A stretch of 9,373 bases of DNA, from NCBI GenBank assembly GCA_007120565.1, contig SKNK01000153.1, positions 1 through 9,373 on the forward strand, written 5' to 3'. Both the position numbers and the translations under genes were made by a program. The DNA comes from Nitriliruptoraceae bacterium. Lineage in GTDB: Bacteria; Actinomycetota; Nitriliruptoria; Nitriliruptorales; Nitriliruptoraceae. Positions within the stretch are counted from its first letter, which is position 1; each line of letters opens with the position of its first letter. The notes below the pieces were generated by a model, which worked only from the letters and a program-made list of their open reading frames with translations, ran no database searches and was not told where the DNA came from. Below are positions 1 through 6,878 of the stretch, piece by piece.

Positions 1-297
1 AGCGAACTGCTGGCCGTGGTGGATGAGGTCACCGCAGCCGTGCCCTGCGGCGACCCTCAGGAAGCTGACGAGGCACCAGCGGAGGAGCGACCCGACGAGG
101 ACGCTCCGGCTGAGGAACCGGCGGACGAGGAGGAGCTCGAGGAACAGCGGGAGGCCGCGGAGGAAGCACGCGAAGCCGCCGAGGACGAGGAGGGGCCCAC
201 AGACGAGGACACCGGGGAGGAGACGCCTCCCGGCCGGTCCGAGGAGGGCCCTCCCGGTCAGCGCGAGGGCGCCGGACGAGGGCGGGGCAACGCATGA
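1..297 (+). CDS. C-terminal part of an unrecognised protein with an acidic, Glu/Ala-rich tail
   Basis: The reading frame is open from the first base of the window and ends with TGA at 295-297, so only the last 98 residues are visible and the start lies outside. The first ~19 residues (ending AVPCGDP) look like the end of a folded or helical region with one cysteine. The remainder is low-complexity and very acidic, with a charged stretch EEQREAAEEAREAAEDEE that could form a helix or coiled coil, followed by a Gly/Pro/Arg-rich end. I do not recognise the family. The stop codon overlaps the ATG of the kinase gene by 4 bp (ATGA), so the two are almost certainly co-transcribed and translationally coupled. 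A role as regulator, substrate or partner of the kinase is possible but is inference from position only. Third codon positions are G/C-rich, as in the neighbouring genes. Confidence 0.6.
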   Translation, partial: SELLAVVDEVTAAVPCGDPQEADEAPAEERPDEDAPAEEPADEEELEEQREAAEEAREAAEDEEGPTDEDTGEETPPGRSEEGPPGQREGAGRGRGNA

Positions 298-1745
298 GCC
301 GTCCACACCCCTTCGACTCCGGCCCCCGAGGACCCCAGCCTGCGGAACCCTCGTTCACGCAGGCGGACTCCGCGGACCCTTCACCGGCGGCGTCCACGCA
401 AGCGGATCCGGGGGATCCGTCGGGTGCTCCGCCGCCGGACGGGTCGAGGGACGACGGGACCAGCGAGGTAACCAGCCCTCTTCCGCTCTCGGTCGATCAC
501 CTCGCCGACGGTCGCTACGAGCTCGGCGCGACGCTGGGAAGTGGGGGCATGGGCATCGTTCGCCGTGGGCGTGACCTACGCCTGAACCGCAACGTGGCGA
601 TCAAGCTGCTTGCTGACAACCTCGCGGCCGATCGGGTCGCGCGTGAGCGGTTCCTTCGGGAGGCCCGGTCTGCGGCGGCGATCACCGACCCGAACGTGGT
701 CGCGGTCTTCGACGTCGGCGACGAGGCCGGGCGTCCGTACATGGTGATGGAACTCGTCGACGGGCCGAGCCTCGCCGACGTCCTGCGCTCCGAAGGAGCG
801 CTCCCGGTGTCGCGTGTGCTCGAGATCGCCGCGGACGCACTCGCCGGACTGACCGCCACCCATGCCGCGGGGATCGTGCACCGGGACGTCAAGCCCGGAA
901 ACCTGCTGCTCACCCCCTCCGGACGGGTGAAGATCACCGATCTCGGGGTCGCCGAGGCCGCCGACACCCCTGGTCTGACCCAGACCGGGATGGTGGTCGG
1001 GACCCGCACCTACCTCGCTCCGGAGCGTCAGGCGGGCGGAGCTGCGACCGAGTGGACCGACCTCTACGCGCTCGGGGTCACCTTCGTCGAGCTGCTCTTC
1101 GGTCCTGGCCCCCGGCAGCCTCGGGAGCGGGTCGAAGGAGCTAGCTGGCTGCCCGTCACGTTCCGGACCCTGCTGCTACAGCTGTTGGCCGAGGCACCCG
1201 ACCATCGGCCGGCGTCCGCGGAAGCGGCGCTCAACCAGCTCGAGGCAGGCACGGGTGCACGCCGCTCCCCCATCACTCCCAACCCCGACCGGCACAGGCC
1301 GACCGCGGCACGCTCAGCGGGCGCGGGTGCACCCTCGGACGTGAGGGGAACCCCAGACGTCTCACGCGAGACGGCTCCCAGGGTCGACAAGCCGACCGAG
1401 GCGGCGCACGCTTCCGCGGCCGAAGCCGAGACACAGGTGTTCGACCCCCCGGCGGGACGCACCGCTCAGGACATCCCGACGACACCAACCGATCGCCATA
1501 CCGACCGCGGCGAGCCGGGTCACCACACCGCTCCGACACGCAACTGGCGGCCCTTCGTCATCGCCGGAGCTGTGGTCCTCTTCCTCATCGTCGGTCTGCT
1601 CTGGGGATCTCCTGACGAGGCACCCGATGGGCCACCTCCGGCGGAGGACACGCCGGCAGAGACCACCGACGTCGAGCCGGTGCCCCGTTCCGATGATCCT
1701 GCGACGACCGCCCGCAACCTCGCGGAGTGGCTGCGGGAACGATGA
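294..1745 (+). CDS. Hanks-type Ser/Thr protein kinase, single-pass membrane protein
   Basis: The 483-residue protein is predicted to phosphorylate Ser/Thr on target proteins from the cytoplasmic face of the membrane. A Pro/Asp/Ser-rich N-terminal region (1-70) precedes the kinase domain (about 75-317). Visible kinase elements are the glycine loop GSGGMG (82-87), VAIK with Lys104, the helix-C Glu near 123, the catalytic HRDVKPGN (196-203), DLG in place of DFG (216-218), the APE motif (242-244), Asp256 and Arg305. All catalytic residues are present, so it should be active. A Pro/Thr-rich linker (about 320-418) leads to one membrane segment (about 420-437) and a short acidic tail of ~46 residues outside; there are no PASTA repeats. 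The ATG overlaps the preceding stop codon, with a GAGGGCGGGG ribosome-binding-like stretch just upstream. The N-terminal extension carries an imperfect 11-residue repeat (TQADSADPSPA / TQADPGDPSGA). The ligand and substrates cannot be read from the sequence. Confidence 0.93.
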   Translation: MSRPHPFDSGPRGPQPAEPSFTQADSADPSPAASTQADPGDPSGAPPPDGSRDDGTSEVTSPLPLSVDHLADGRYELGATLGSGGMGIVRRGRDLRLNRNVAIKLLADNLAADRVARERFLREARSAAAITDPNVVAVFDVGDEAGRPYMVMELVDGPSLADVLRSEGALPVSRVLEIAADALAGLTATHAAGIVHRDVKPGNLLLTPSGRVKITDLGVAEAADTPGLTQTGMVVGTRTYLAPERQAGGAATEWTDLYALGVTFVELLFGPGPRQPRERVEGASWLPVTFRTLLLQLLAEAPDHRPASAEAALNQLEAGTGARRSPITPNPDRHRPTAARSAGAGAPSDVRGTPDVSRETAPRVDKPTEAAHASAAEAETQVFDPPAGRTAQDIPTTPTDRHTDRGEPGHHTAPTRNWRPFVIAGAVVLFLIVGLLWGSPDEAPDGPPPAEDTPAETTDVEPVPRSDDPATTARNLAEWLRER

Positions 1746-1773
1746 GGCCCCGGCCATCGGACCCCACCGTGGG

Positions 1774-2340
1774 TCAGAACCACTTGGTCGGGAGGTGCTC
1801 GTCCTCAGGGCGATCGATCATCTCGACGGTCTGATCGACATCGGCAGCAACGCGGTAGAGCCGCTCGTAGTCCCGCTTGGCGAAGCCCTTCTCGAACAGT
1901 TCCTCGAACATCGCCAGCAGGGGCTGGTAGAAGCCACCCAGATCGAGCAGCACGATGGGCTTGCTGTGGTAACCGAGCTGTTTCAGGGTCAGCACCTCGA
2001 ACAGCTCCTCGAGGGTGCCGAACCCTCCCGGCAGCGCGACGAAGGCGTCAGCACGCGAGATCATCTGCTGTTTGCGGCCCGCCATGTCGGGGGTGACGAT
2101 CAACTCGTCGCAGGCCTCATCGGCGAGTCCACGCTCGGCCATCAGCTCAGGGAGGATGCCGGTCACGCGGCCGCCGGCAACCCGCACCGCATCCGCGAGG
2201 ACCCCCATGACCCCGACCGCTGTCCCGCCGTAGACCAACTCGTCGCCCCGCTCGGCAAGGGCACGGCCGAGTTCCCGCGCGGCGTCGCGGTAGCGCTCGT
2301 CGATGGCGTCAGATGAGGAGGTGTAGATCGTGACCTTCAT
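1774..2340 (-). CDS. LOG-family protein (nucleoside 5'-monophosphate phosphoribohydrolase / TIGR00730 type)
   Basis: The 188-residue protein matches the Rossmann-fold LOG family, whose members hydrolyse AMP or cytokinin riboside monophosphates to the free base and ribose 5-phosphate. The N-terminus MKVTIYTSSS is the usual first beta strand. The Gly-rich VYGGTAVGVMG (36-46) follows. GRKQQM (88-93) supplies the Arg/Lys pair, and PGGFGTLEE (104-112) is the family hallmark. The length is typical for small bacterial LOG proteins. The frame is open further upstream to 2502, but the extra 54 residues are not family-like, whereas the ATG at 2340 gives the standard N-terminus and has a modest GGGATGG 7 nt upstream. 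It lies 178 bp downstream of lysS on the same strand and converges with the kinase gene. The physiological substrate is uncertain; some bacterial members make cytokinins, others probably recycle AMP. Confidence 0.9.
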   Translation of the reverse strand: MKVTIYTSSSDAIDERYRDAARELGRALAERGDELVYGGTAVGVMGVLADAVRVAGGRVTGILPELMAERGLADEACDELIVTPDMAGRKQQMISRADAFVALPGGFGTLEELFEVLTLKQLGYHSKPIVLLDLGGFYQPLLAMFEELFEKGFAKRDYERLYRVAADVDQTVEMIDRPEDEHLPTKWF

Positions 2341-2468
2341 GCCCGCACCATCCCATCGCGGTCGGGACATGAGCGGATCGCGTGGGTCCAGGGGATGTCC
2401 TGCATCGGCGTACCTCGAGCGCGTTGGATCGACACACCCGAGCATAGAAGGGGCACCCGTGCTCCGAT

Positions 2469-2490
2469 GTCCGCTGGGGCTCGCGCGGAC
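2469..2490 (-). terminator. possible hairpin terminator downstream of lysS
   Basis: A perfect 6-bp GC-rich inverted repeat (GTCCGC / GCGGAC) with a 10-nt loop starts about 29 nt after the lysS stop on the minus strand. There is no U-tract, which is common for actinobacterial terminators but also makes the call weak. GC-rich DNA yields such short stems often by chance. Confidence 0.25.
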
Positions 2491-2518
2491 GAACCGGCGC
2501 ACATCACCGTTGCGACGC

Positions 2519-4114
2519 TCAGCCTCGCTCGGGGCGCAGGGTCGGGAACAGGATCACGTCGCGGATGTTGTTGACGTCGGCGAGGATCATCACCAAGCGA
2601 TCGATCCCGATGCCGAGCCCACCCGTCGGGGGCATCCCGAGCTCCATCGCCCGCAGGTACGCCTCGTCGACGACCATCGCCTCCTCGTCGCCTGCCGCCT
2701 TCGCGCGGGCCTGGGACTCGAAGCGTTCACGCTGAACGACGGGGTCGGTCAGCTCGGAGAACGCGTTCCCCAGTTCGCGGCCCACCACGATCGGCTCGAA
2801 CCGTTCGGTCACGTGCGGATCGCAACGGTGGGCTCGCGCCAACGGCGAGGTCTCCACGGGATGGTCCATCACGAAGGTCGGCTCCCACAACGTGCCCTCA
2901 ACCAAGGCCTCGTAGAGCTCGACGATCAGCTTGCCTGGCCCCCAGGAGTCGTCCCAGGGCACCTCGTGAGCGTCGCACAACGCACGCAGTTCGGCGACGT
3001 CCAGCTCGTAGGCGAGGTCGGGACGGCCCGTCGCTTCTGCGGTCAACTCCAACATCGTCGCTCGCCGCCACGGTGCTGCCAGGGACAGGGCGCGCCCCTG
3101 GTAGGTCAGCTCGGTGGTCCCGACCGCCTCGATCGCCGCGCGCTGGACCAAGGCTTCGGTCAGCTCCATGACGTCGTGGTAGTCGTCGTAGGCGGCGTAC
3201 GACTCGAGCATCGTGAACTCGGGGTTGTGGCGCGTACTCATCCCCTCGTTGCGGAAGCTGCGGTTGATCTCGAACACCCGACGCATCCCCCCGGCGATCA
3301 GCCGCTTCAGGTACAGCTCGGGGGCGATGCGCAGGTAGAGGTCAACGTCCAGCGTGTTGTGGTGGGTCACGAACGGACGCGCCGCGGCGCCGCCGGGGAT
3401 CGGATGGAGCATGGGCGTCTCTACCTCGACGAAGCCGCGATCGTGCATCTCGGCGCGAACCGCGGCCAAGGTCGCGGCGCGCACCTCGAAGACCCGCAGG
3501 GCGTCGGCGTTGACAGCGAGGTCGAGCTCGCGCTGGCGGAAGCGGGCTTCGGTGTCAGAGAGGCCGTGCCACTTGTCCGGCAACGGACGCAGACCCTTGC
3601 CGAGCAGGGTGAGTGTCGTCGGCTTGACGGACAGCTCGCCCTTCTTCGAGGTCATGACCTCGCCGGTCGCCCCGACCCAGTCCCCGGCGTCGAGGTAGTT
3701 CATCAGCTCACGGGAAGCGTCGTCCAGGGCTGCCAGGGGGCAGAACAACTGCAGGTCCTGACCGTCCTCTCGGAGGACGAGGAACCGCAGCTTGCCCATC
3801 TCACGCTTGGCGACGAGCCGCCCGGCAACGGTGACCTCATCGCCGGTCTCGCTGCCGGGCTCGAGGTCGGGGTAGGCCGCACGCACCTCGGGGACGGTGT
3901 GGCTGGGACGGAACCGGACGGGGTAGGGCTCGACCCCCGCGTCCCGCAGATCCTCGACCTTGCCTCGACGGTTCTGGATGATCGCGGACAGCGTCGATCC
4001 CTCGGCGACGGGATCGTCCGAGGAAGCGAGAGCACTCTCCGCCGAGGCGGAGGACGTCGGATGGTCGTCGGAGGACGGCGGCACGGACACGCGGGAACCT
4101 CGAGGTCGGTTCAT
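2519..4114 (-). CDS. lysS: lysyl-tRNA synthetase, class II
   Basis: The 531-residue protein charges tRNA-Lys with lysine. After an N-terminal extension of about 40 residues rich in Ser/Asp/Pro, the anticodon-binding OB fold spans about 60-190 (VAGRLVAKREMGKLRF at 96-111). The class II catalytic core follows: motif 1 around FVEVETPML (228-236), motif 2 FRNEG with HNPEFT (287-301), and motif 3 GGLGIGIDRLVM (498-509) with the ATP-binding Arg506. TERFE and ELGNAFSELTDP (436-457) are also typical LysRS signatures. The ATG at 4114 opens the frame but is preceded by a pyrimidine tract rather than a Shine-Dalgarno sequence. A GTG at 4090 has GAGG 7 nt upstream and would shorten the protein by 8 residues; it may be the true start. 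The gene sits 151 bp after coaX, so it could have its own promoter. The adjacency to coaX is typical of actinobacteria. Confidence 0.96.
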   Translation of the reverse strand: MNRPRGSRVSVPPSSDDHPTSSASAESALASSDDPVAEGSTLSAIIQNRRGKVEDLRDAGVEPYPVRFRPSHTVPEVRAAYPDLEPGSETGDEVTVAGRLVAKREMGKLRFLVLREDGQDLQLFCPLAALDDASRELMNYLDAGDWVGATGEVMTSKKGELSVKPTTLTLLGKGLRPLPDKWHGLSDTEARFRQRELDLAVNADALRVFEVRAATLAAVRAEMHDRGFVEVETPMLHPIPGGAAARPFVTHHNTLDVDLYLRIAPELYLKRLIAGGMRRVFEINRSFRNEGMSTRHNPEFTMLESYAAYDDYHDVMELTEALVQRAAIEAVGTTELTYQGRALSLAAPWRRATMLELTAEATGRPDLAYELDVAELRALCDAHEVPWDDSWGPGKLIVELYEALVEGTLWEPTFVMDHPVETSPLARAHRCDPHVTERFEPIVVGRELGNAFSELTDPVVQRERFESQARAKAAGDEEAMVVDEAYLRAMELGMPPTGGLGIGIDRLVMILADVNNIRDVILFPTLRPERG

Positions 4115-4198
4115 CAGGAGGGAGGCGCACGCGACCGGGCGCGTACACCGCGCGCGAGGCGCGGACGCACGGTAGCGCTCCTACTCATGGGCGCCGAG

Positions 4199-4222
4199 CC
4201 CGAGCGAGCGCACGATCTCGGG
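4199..4222 (-). terminator. possible hairpin between coaX and lysS
   Basis: CCCGAG (4199-4204) and CTCGGG (4217-4222) form a perfect 6-bp stem with a 12-nt loop, about 44 nt past the coaX stop on the minus strand. No U-tract follows. It could end or attenuate the folate/pantothenate transcript before lysS, but the surrounding 151-bp gap is full of short GC-rich self-complementary stretches, so this is weak. Confidence 0.2.
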
Positions 4223-4265
4223 TCGCACCGCACCGGGCCGGGCCGAGTCACGTGAACCGGCTCGT

Positions 4266-5036
4266 TCAGGCCGTGTTGCGCTCCCAGATGAGGCGCAGCC
4301 CCTTCAGGGTCAGCCACGGGTCGTGGTGGTCGAGGGTGCGGCACGCCTGCAGGACCGAGCTTGCCAGCCCACCGGTCGCCACCGCCGTCACGCCGGGCCC
4401 CAACTCGTCGATGATCCGGGTGACGATGCCGTCGACCAGCCCCGCGAAACCGAACACCACGCCTGACTGCAACGCCGTGACGGTGGACCGACCGATCGGT
4501 GAGGGAGGTGCGACCGTCTCGACCGTGGGCAGCCGGGCAGCGTGTTCGACGAGGGCGTCCTTCGATGTCGATACCCCCGGGGCGATCGCCCCACCGACGA
4601 AGCTGCCATCGCGATCGATGACGTCGAAGGAGATCGCGGTTCCGAAGTCGACGACGATCGCCGGACCGCCGTAGAGGGCCTGCGCCGCCACCGCATTGGC
4701 GATGCGATCCGCCCCGAGGTCCCTGGGGTTGTCATGTCGCACCGAGATGCCGGTGCGCACCCCTGGTTCGACCACGACCGGAGTGACGTCGAGGTAGCGC
4801 GCAGCCAACTCGCGCAGCGTCTCGGTCACCGCCGGAACCACCGACCCGACGACCACGCCTTCGACCTCACGGGCGAACCGCAACCCGTCGAGGCTGAGCA
4901 TCCCCGACATCAGGGTCGCCAGCTCGTCCGGCGTCCGCCCCGCCACGGTCGACAGCCGCCAGTGATGGGTGAGGTCGTCATCCTCGAAGACCCCGACCAC
5001 GGTCGTGGAGTTGCCGACATCTACGGTGAGCAGCAT
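4266..5036 (-). CDS. coaX: type III pantothenate kinase
   Basis: The 256-residue enzyme phosphorylates pantothenate with ATP, the first committed step of coenzyme A synthesis, in the cytoplasm. It belongs to the ASKHA fold. MLLTVDVGNSTT (1-12) is the phosphate-binding P-loop-like start, NPRDLGADRIAN (103-114) carries the conserved GADR with Asp110, VVDFGTAISFD (128-138) is the second nucleotide/metal motif, and GGAIAPG (148-154) is also typical. The length is normal. The ATG at 5036 is chosen because it gives the canonical N-terminus and is preceded by a strong AGGGAGGGG. A GTG at 5084 in the same frame would add 16 atypical residues and has its GAGGAG only 4 nt away. The gene follows panC by 40 bp without panD between them. 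Confidence 0.96.
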   Translation of the reverse strand: MLLTVDVGNSTTVVGVFEDDDLTHHWRLSTVAGRTPDELATLMSGMLSLDGLRFAREVEGVVVGSVVPAVTETLRELAARYLDVTPVVVEPGVRTGISVRHDNPRDLGADRIANAVAAQALYGGPAIVVDFGTAISFDVIDRDGSFVGGAIAPGVSTSKDALVEHAARLPTVETVAPPSPIGRSTVTALQSGVVFGFAGLVDGIVTRIIDELGPGVTAVATGGLASSVLQACRTLDHHDPWLTLKGLRLIWERNTA

Positions 5037-5038
5037 GG

Positions 5039-5080
5039 TCAGGTCCCCTCCCTGGCGACGTCCATAACGCTCTCCCTCAT
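5039..5080 (-). CDS. possible 13-residue reading frame bridging panC and coaX
   Basis: An ATG at 5080 overlaps the panC stop codon as ATGA and is preceded at 8 nt by GAGGAG, which lies within the last panC codons. It reads MRESVMDVAREGT and stops with TGA only 2 nt before the coaX ATG. The layout would let ribosomes leaving panC re-initiate and be delivered to coaX. It does not resemble the start of PanD. The GAGGAG also simply encodes two glutamates in PanC, so the frame may be coincidental. Confidence 0.25.
   Translation of the reverse strand: MRESVMDVAREGT
5045..5053 (-). promoter_or_regulatory. ribosome binding site that sets the coaX start
   Basis: AGGGAGGGG lies 8 nt upstream of the ATG at 5036. 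It supports the 256-residue form of CoaX over the longer GTG start at 5084. Confidence 0.7.
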
Positions 5081-6018
5081 CCACCGAGCTCCTCAGAGCT
5101 TCTGACCCCGGCGAGCAAGGCGTCCTCGTCGTCGACGTCGCCGAGTTCGACGTTGTCGATCAGCCGAACCTCGCCGACGAACGCTGCCACCGCAGCGATC
5201 AGCCGGCTGGTGGCCGGTAGCTCGGGGCGCGGTGGCCCCAAGGTCCCGGGATCCACCACCTCGAGGTAGTCCAGACGGACGTCGGGGGCCTCTGCCAGGA
5301 CATCCCGCATCGTGGTGAGCAGTTCGGCGATGCGGACGGTTCCGCCGGCATCACGGGCCGCGCGTGTCTGTTCCACCGCCGCGGCGAGGGCCGCAGCGAG
5401 TACGCGGGCATCGGTTCGTTGCTTGGTGGTCAACCGGCGGTTGCGACTGGACATCGCAACCCCGTCCGGGTCGCGCACGGTCGACACCGGCACGATCCGG
5501 ACCGGGACATCGAGGTCGGCAACCAGCCGGCGGATGATCTGCAACTGTTGGCGATCCTTGCGGCCGAAGACCGCCAGGTCGGGTTGGACCTGGTTGAACA
5601 ACTTGGTCACCACGGTCGCCACGCCATCGAAGTGGCCCGGACGCGAGGCACCACACAGCCGATCCGCCAGGCTGTCGTCGACGGTGACCGTCACGGCAGG
5701 TGGAGAGGGGTACATCTCGTCGACGTCCGGCGCGTACACCAGATCGGGGGTTGCCTCACCCAGGCCTCGCAACGCGTCCTCGTCGTCGTCGAGGCTGCGC
5801 GGGTAGGCAGCCAGATCGTCCTTCCGATCGAACTGCCGGGGGTTGACGAAGATGCTGACCACGGTCACGTCGGCCTCGACGACCGCCCTCCGCACCAGGG
5901 CGAGGTGGCCCTCGTGCAGCGCCCCCATCGTCGGCACCAGGGCGACCGTGGCCCCGTCGGCGCGGAACTGGGCGATGACGCGTTGCAGTTCCGCAACGGT
6001 GGTCACGCGGCGCATCAT
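5077..6018 (-). CDS. panC: pantothenate synthetase (pantoate--beta-alanine ligase)
   Basis: The 313-residue enzyme condenses pantoate with beta-alanine using ATP, via a pantoyl-adenylate, to give pantothenate. It is a class I nucleotidyltransferase. VPTMGALHEGH (28-38) contains the HxGH motif (His35, His38), followed by SIFVNPRQF (55-63). GASRPGHFDGVATVV (123-137), FGRKDRQQLQII (151-162) and the KMSKS-like region ending MSSRNRRL (189-196) complete the active site. After the usual ending near IDNVEL (287-292) there is an acidic tail of ~21 residues. Three adjacent in-frame starts exist: GTG 6021, ATG 6018 and ATG 6015. GGAAAGG at 6021-6027 fits the last best by spacing, but they differ by at most two residues. 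The start overlaps the stop of the preceding Rossmann gene, indicating translational coupling. Confidence 0.97.
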   Translation of the reverse strand: MMRRVTTVAELQRVIAQFRADGATVALVPTMGALHEGHLALVRRAVVEADVTVVSIFVNPRQFDRKDDLAAYPRSLDDDEDALRGLGEATPDLVYAPDVDEMYPSPPAVTVTVDDSLADRLCGASRPGHFDGVATVVTKLFNQVQPDLAVFGRKDRQQLQIIRRLVADLDVPVRIVPVSTVRDPDGVAMSSRNRRLTTKQRTDARVLAAALAAAVEQTRAARDAGGTVRIAELLTTMRDVLAEAPDVRLDYLEVVDPGTLGPPRPELPATSRLIAAVAAFVGEVRLIDNVELGDVDDEDALLAGVRSSEELGG

Positions 6019-6878
6019 CACCTTTCCGTCTGCGAGAGGAGGCGGTCGAGTTCGGCGAGGATCGTGGGATCCATCGTCACGCGGACCGGGGCGAGGGTGG
6101 CCTCGGCCAGCGCACGGTACGCGGCCGACAGCTCGGGGACGTCACGGTCGATGACCTCGAGGTGGGTCGCGACCGTACCGACATCTCCACGGATGACCGG
6201 ACCGGTCAACGCCTGGGCTCCTTGATCGAGGACGTTGGCGACGCTCCGCTCGATCAGGGGTGCGAGGAAGCGGTCCGGCCGGTCGATCCGTGCGGCCATC
6301 AGCAGCCGTCGCGCGGTCGCGACCGCAGCCCCCACCGCGTTCGAGCCGACCGCCAATCCCGCGTGGTAGAGCACGCGGGCGTCCTCGGGGATCGGGAACG
6401 GGTCACCGCCGAGGTCGGTCACCAGCTCCTGCGCCCAACCGAGGTTGGATCCGGTGGCCGTGACCCCCCAGGCGACGCCGACCAGCAGATCGGGGTCGGT
6501 CGCCCCGGTCGGCACGGTCATCGCCGGATGACAGGCAGCAACGCCGGCTCCGGTCAAGGCCACCTGGCGCAGCGGCTCGAGCCCCAACGATCCCGCGACG
6601 TGTACGACGCGGTGGCCCTCGCCGACCGCACCGTCACGGGCCAACGCCTTGGCAACGTCCGCGATCGCCCCGTCCGGGACGCAGAGCAGGACGAGCTCCG
6701 CGCCCTGCGTTGCCGACGCCACCTCGGCGTAGGAACGCACGCCGGCAACGATGGACCGCAGGTGCTCACGCGCGGTCTCAGCGCCACCGGCGATCGCAAC
6801 GACGCGCATCCCGGCACGCGCGGCGGCCACGGCCAGCAGCGTCCCCACCCGGCCGGGCCCGATGATCGCGACCTTCAC
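6018..6878 (-). CDS. Rossmann-like and DUF2520 domain oxidoreductase-like protein
   Basis: The 286-residue protein starts with a classic dinucleotide-binding motif, MKVAIIGPGRVG (Gly7, Gly9, Gly12), in an N-terminal Rossmann domain (about 1-115). HPAMT (117-121) follows, then a helical C-terminal domain of DUF2520 type (about 145-270) with YHAGLAVGSNAVG (171-183) and ALTGPVIRGD (223-232). The architecture parallels ketopantoate and related 6-phosphogluconate-dehydrogenase-like reductases, so NAD(P)H-dependent reduction is likely. In actinobacteria this gene sits next to panC, as here, making ketopantoate reduction to pantoate an attractive but unproven role. The GTG start at 6878 overlaps the folK stop by 4 bp (GTGA) and has a strong GGGAGG 6 nt upstream inside folK. 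Family identity is firm; the reaction is inference. Confidence 0.88.
   Translation of the reverse strand: MKVAIIGPGRVGTLLAVAAARAGMRVVAIAGGAETAREHLRSIVAGVRSYAEVASATQGAELVLLCVPDGAIADVAKALARDGAVGEGHRVVHVAGSLGLEPLRQVALTGAGVAACHPAMTVPTGATDPDLLVGVAWGVTATGSNLGWAQELVTDLGGDPFPIPEDARVLYHAGLAVGSNAVGAAVATARRLLMAARIDRPDRFLAPLIERSVANVLDQGAQALTGPVIRGDVGTVATHLEVIDRDVPELSAAYRALAEATLAPVRVTMDPTILAELDRLLSQTER

Noticed and set aside
216..218. DLG instead of DFG in the kinase (protein residues 216-218) as a sign of a pseudokinase
   Set aside because: Coordinates here are protein residues. The metal-binding Asp and Gly are kept, as are Lys104, the HRD Asp198 and Asn203, and DLG occurs in active kinases.
1760..1775. 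Small inverted repeat GACCC/GGGTC between the convergent kinase and LOG genes, possible bidirectional terminator
   Set aside because: The stem is only 5 bp, lacks a U-tract and overlaps the LOG stop codon; too weak to call although a terminator is expected here.
2441..2446. TATGCT on the minus strand as a -10 box for the LOG gene
   Set aside because: No -35-like hexamer at 16-18 nt (the 17-nt position reads CATCGG), so a single TANNNT match is not enough.
2341..2502. 54-residue N-terminal extension of the LOG protein
   Set aside because: The family begins at MKVTIY; the extra residues are Arg/Pro-rich and not family-like, and a usable ribosome binding site precedes the internal ATG.
2330..4255. 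641-codon open frame on the plus strand
   Set aside because: It lies antisense to lysS, whose class II synthetase motifs are unmistakable. Long antisense frames are expected in GC-rich coding DNA, and its translation shows no recognisable domain.
5419..6225. 268-codon open frame on the plus strand
   Set aside because: Antisense to panC and the end of the Rossmann gene; the translation is low-quality His/Arg/Asp-rich sequence typical of a shadow frame.
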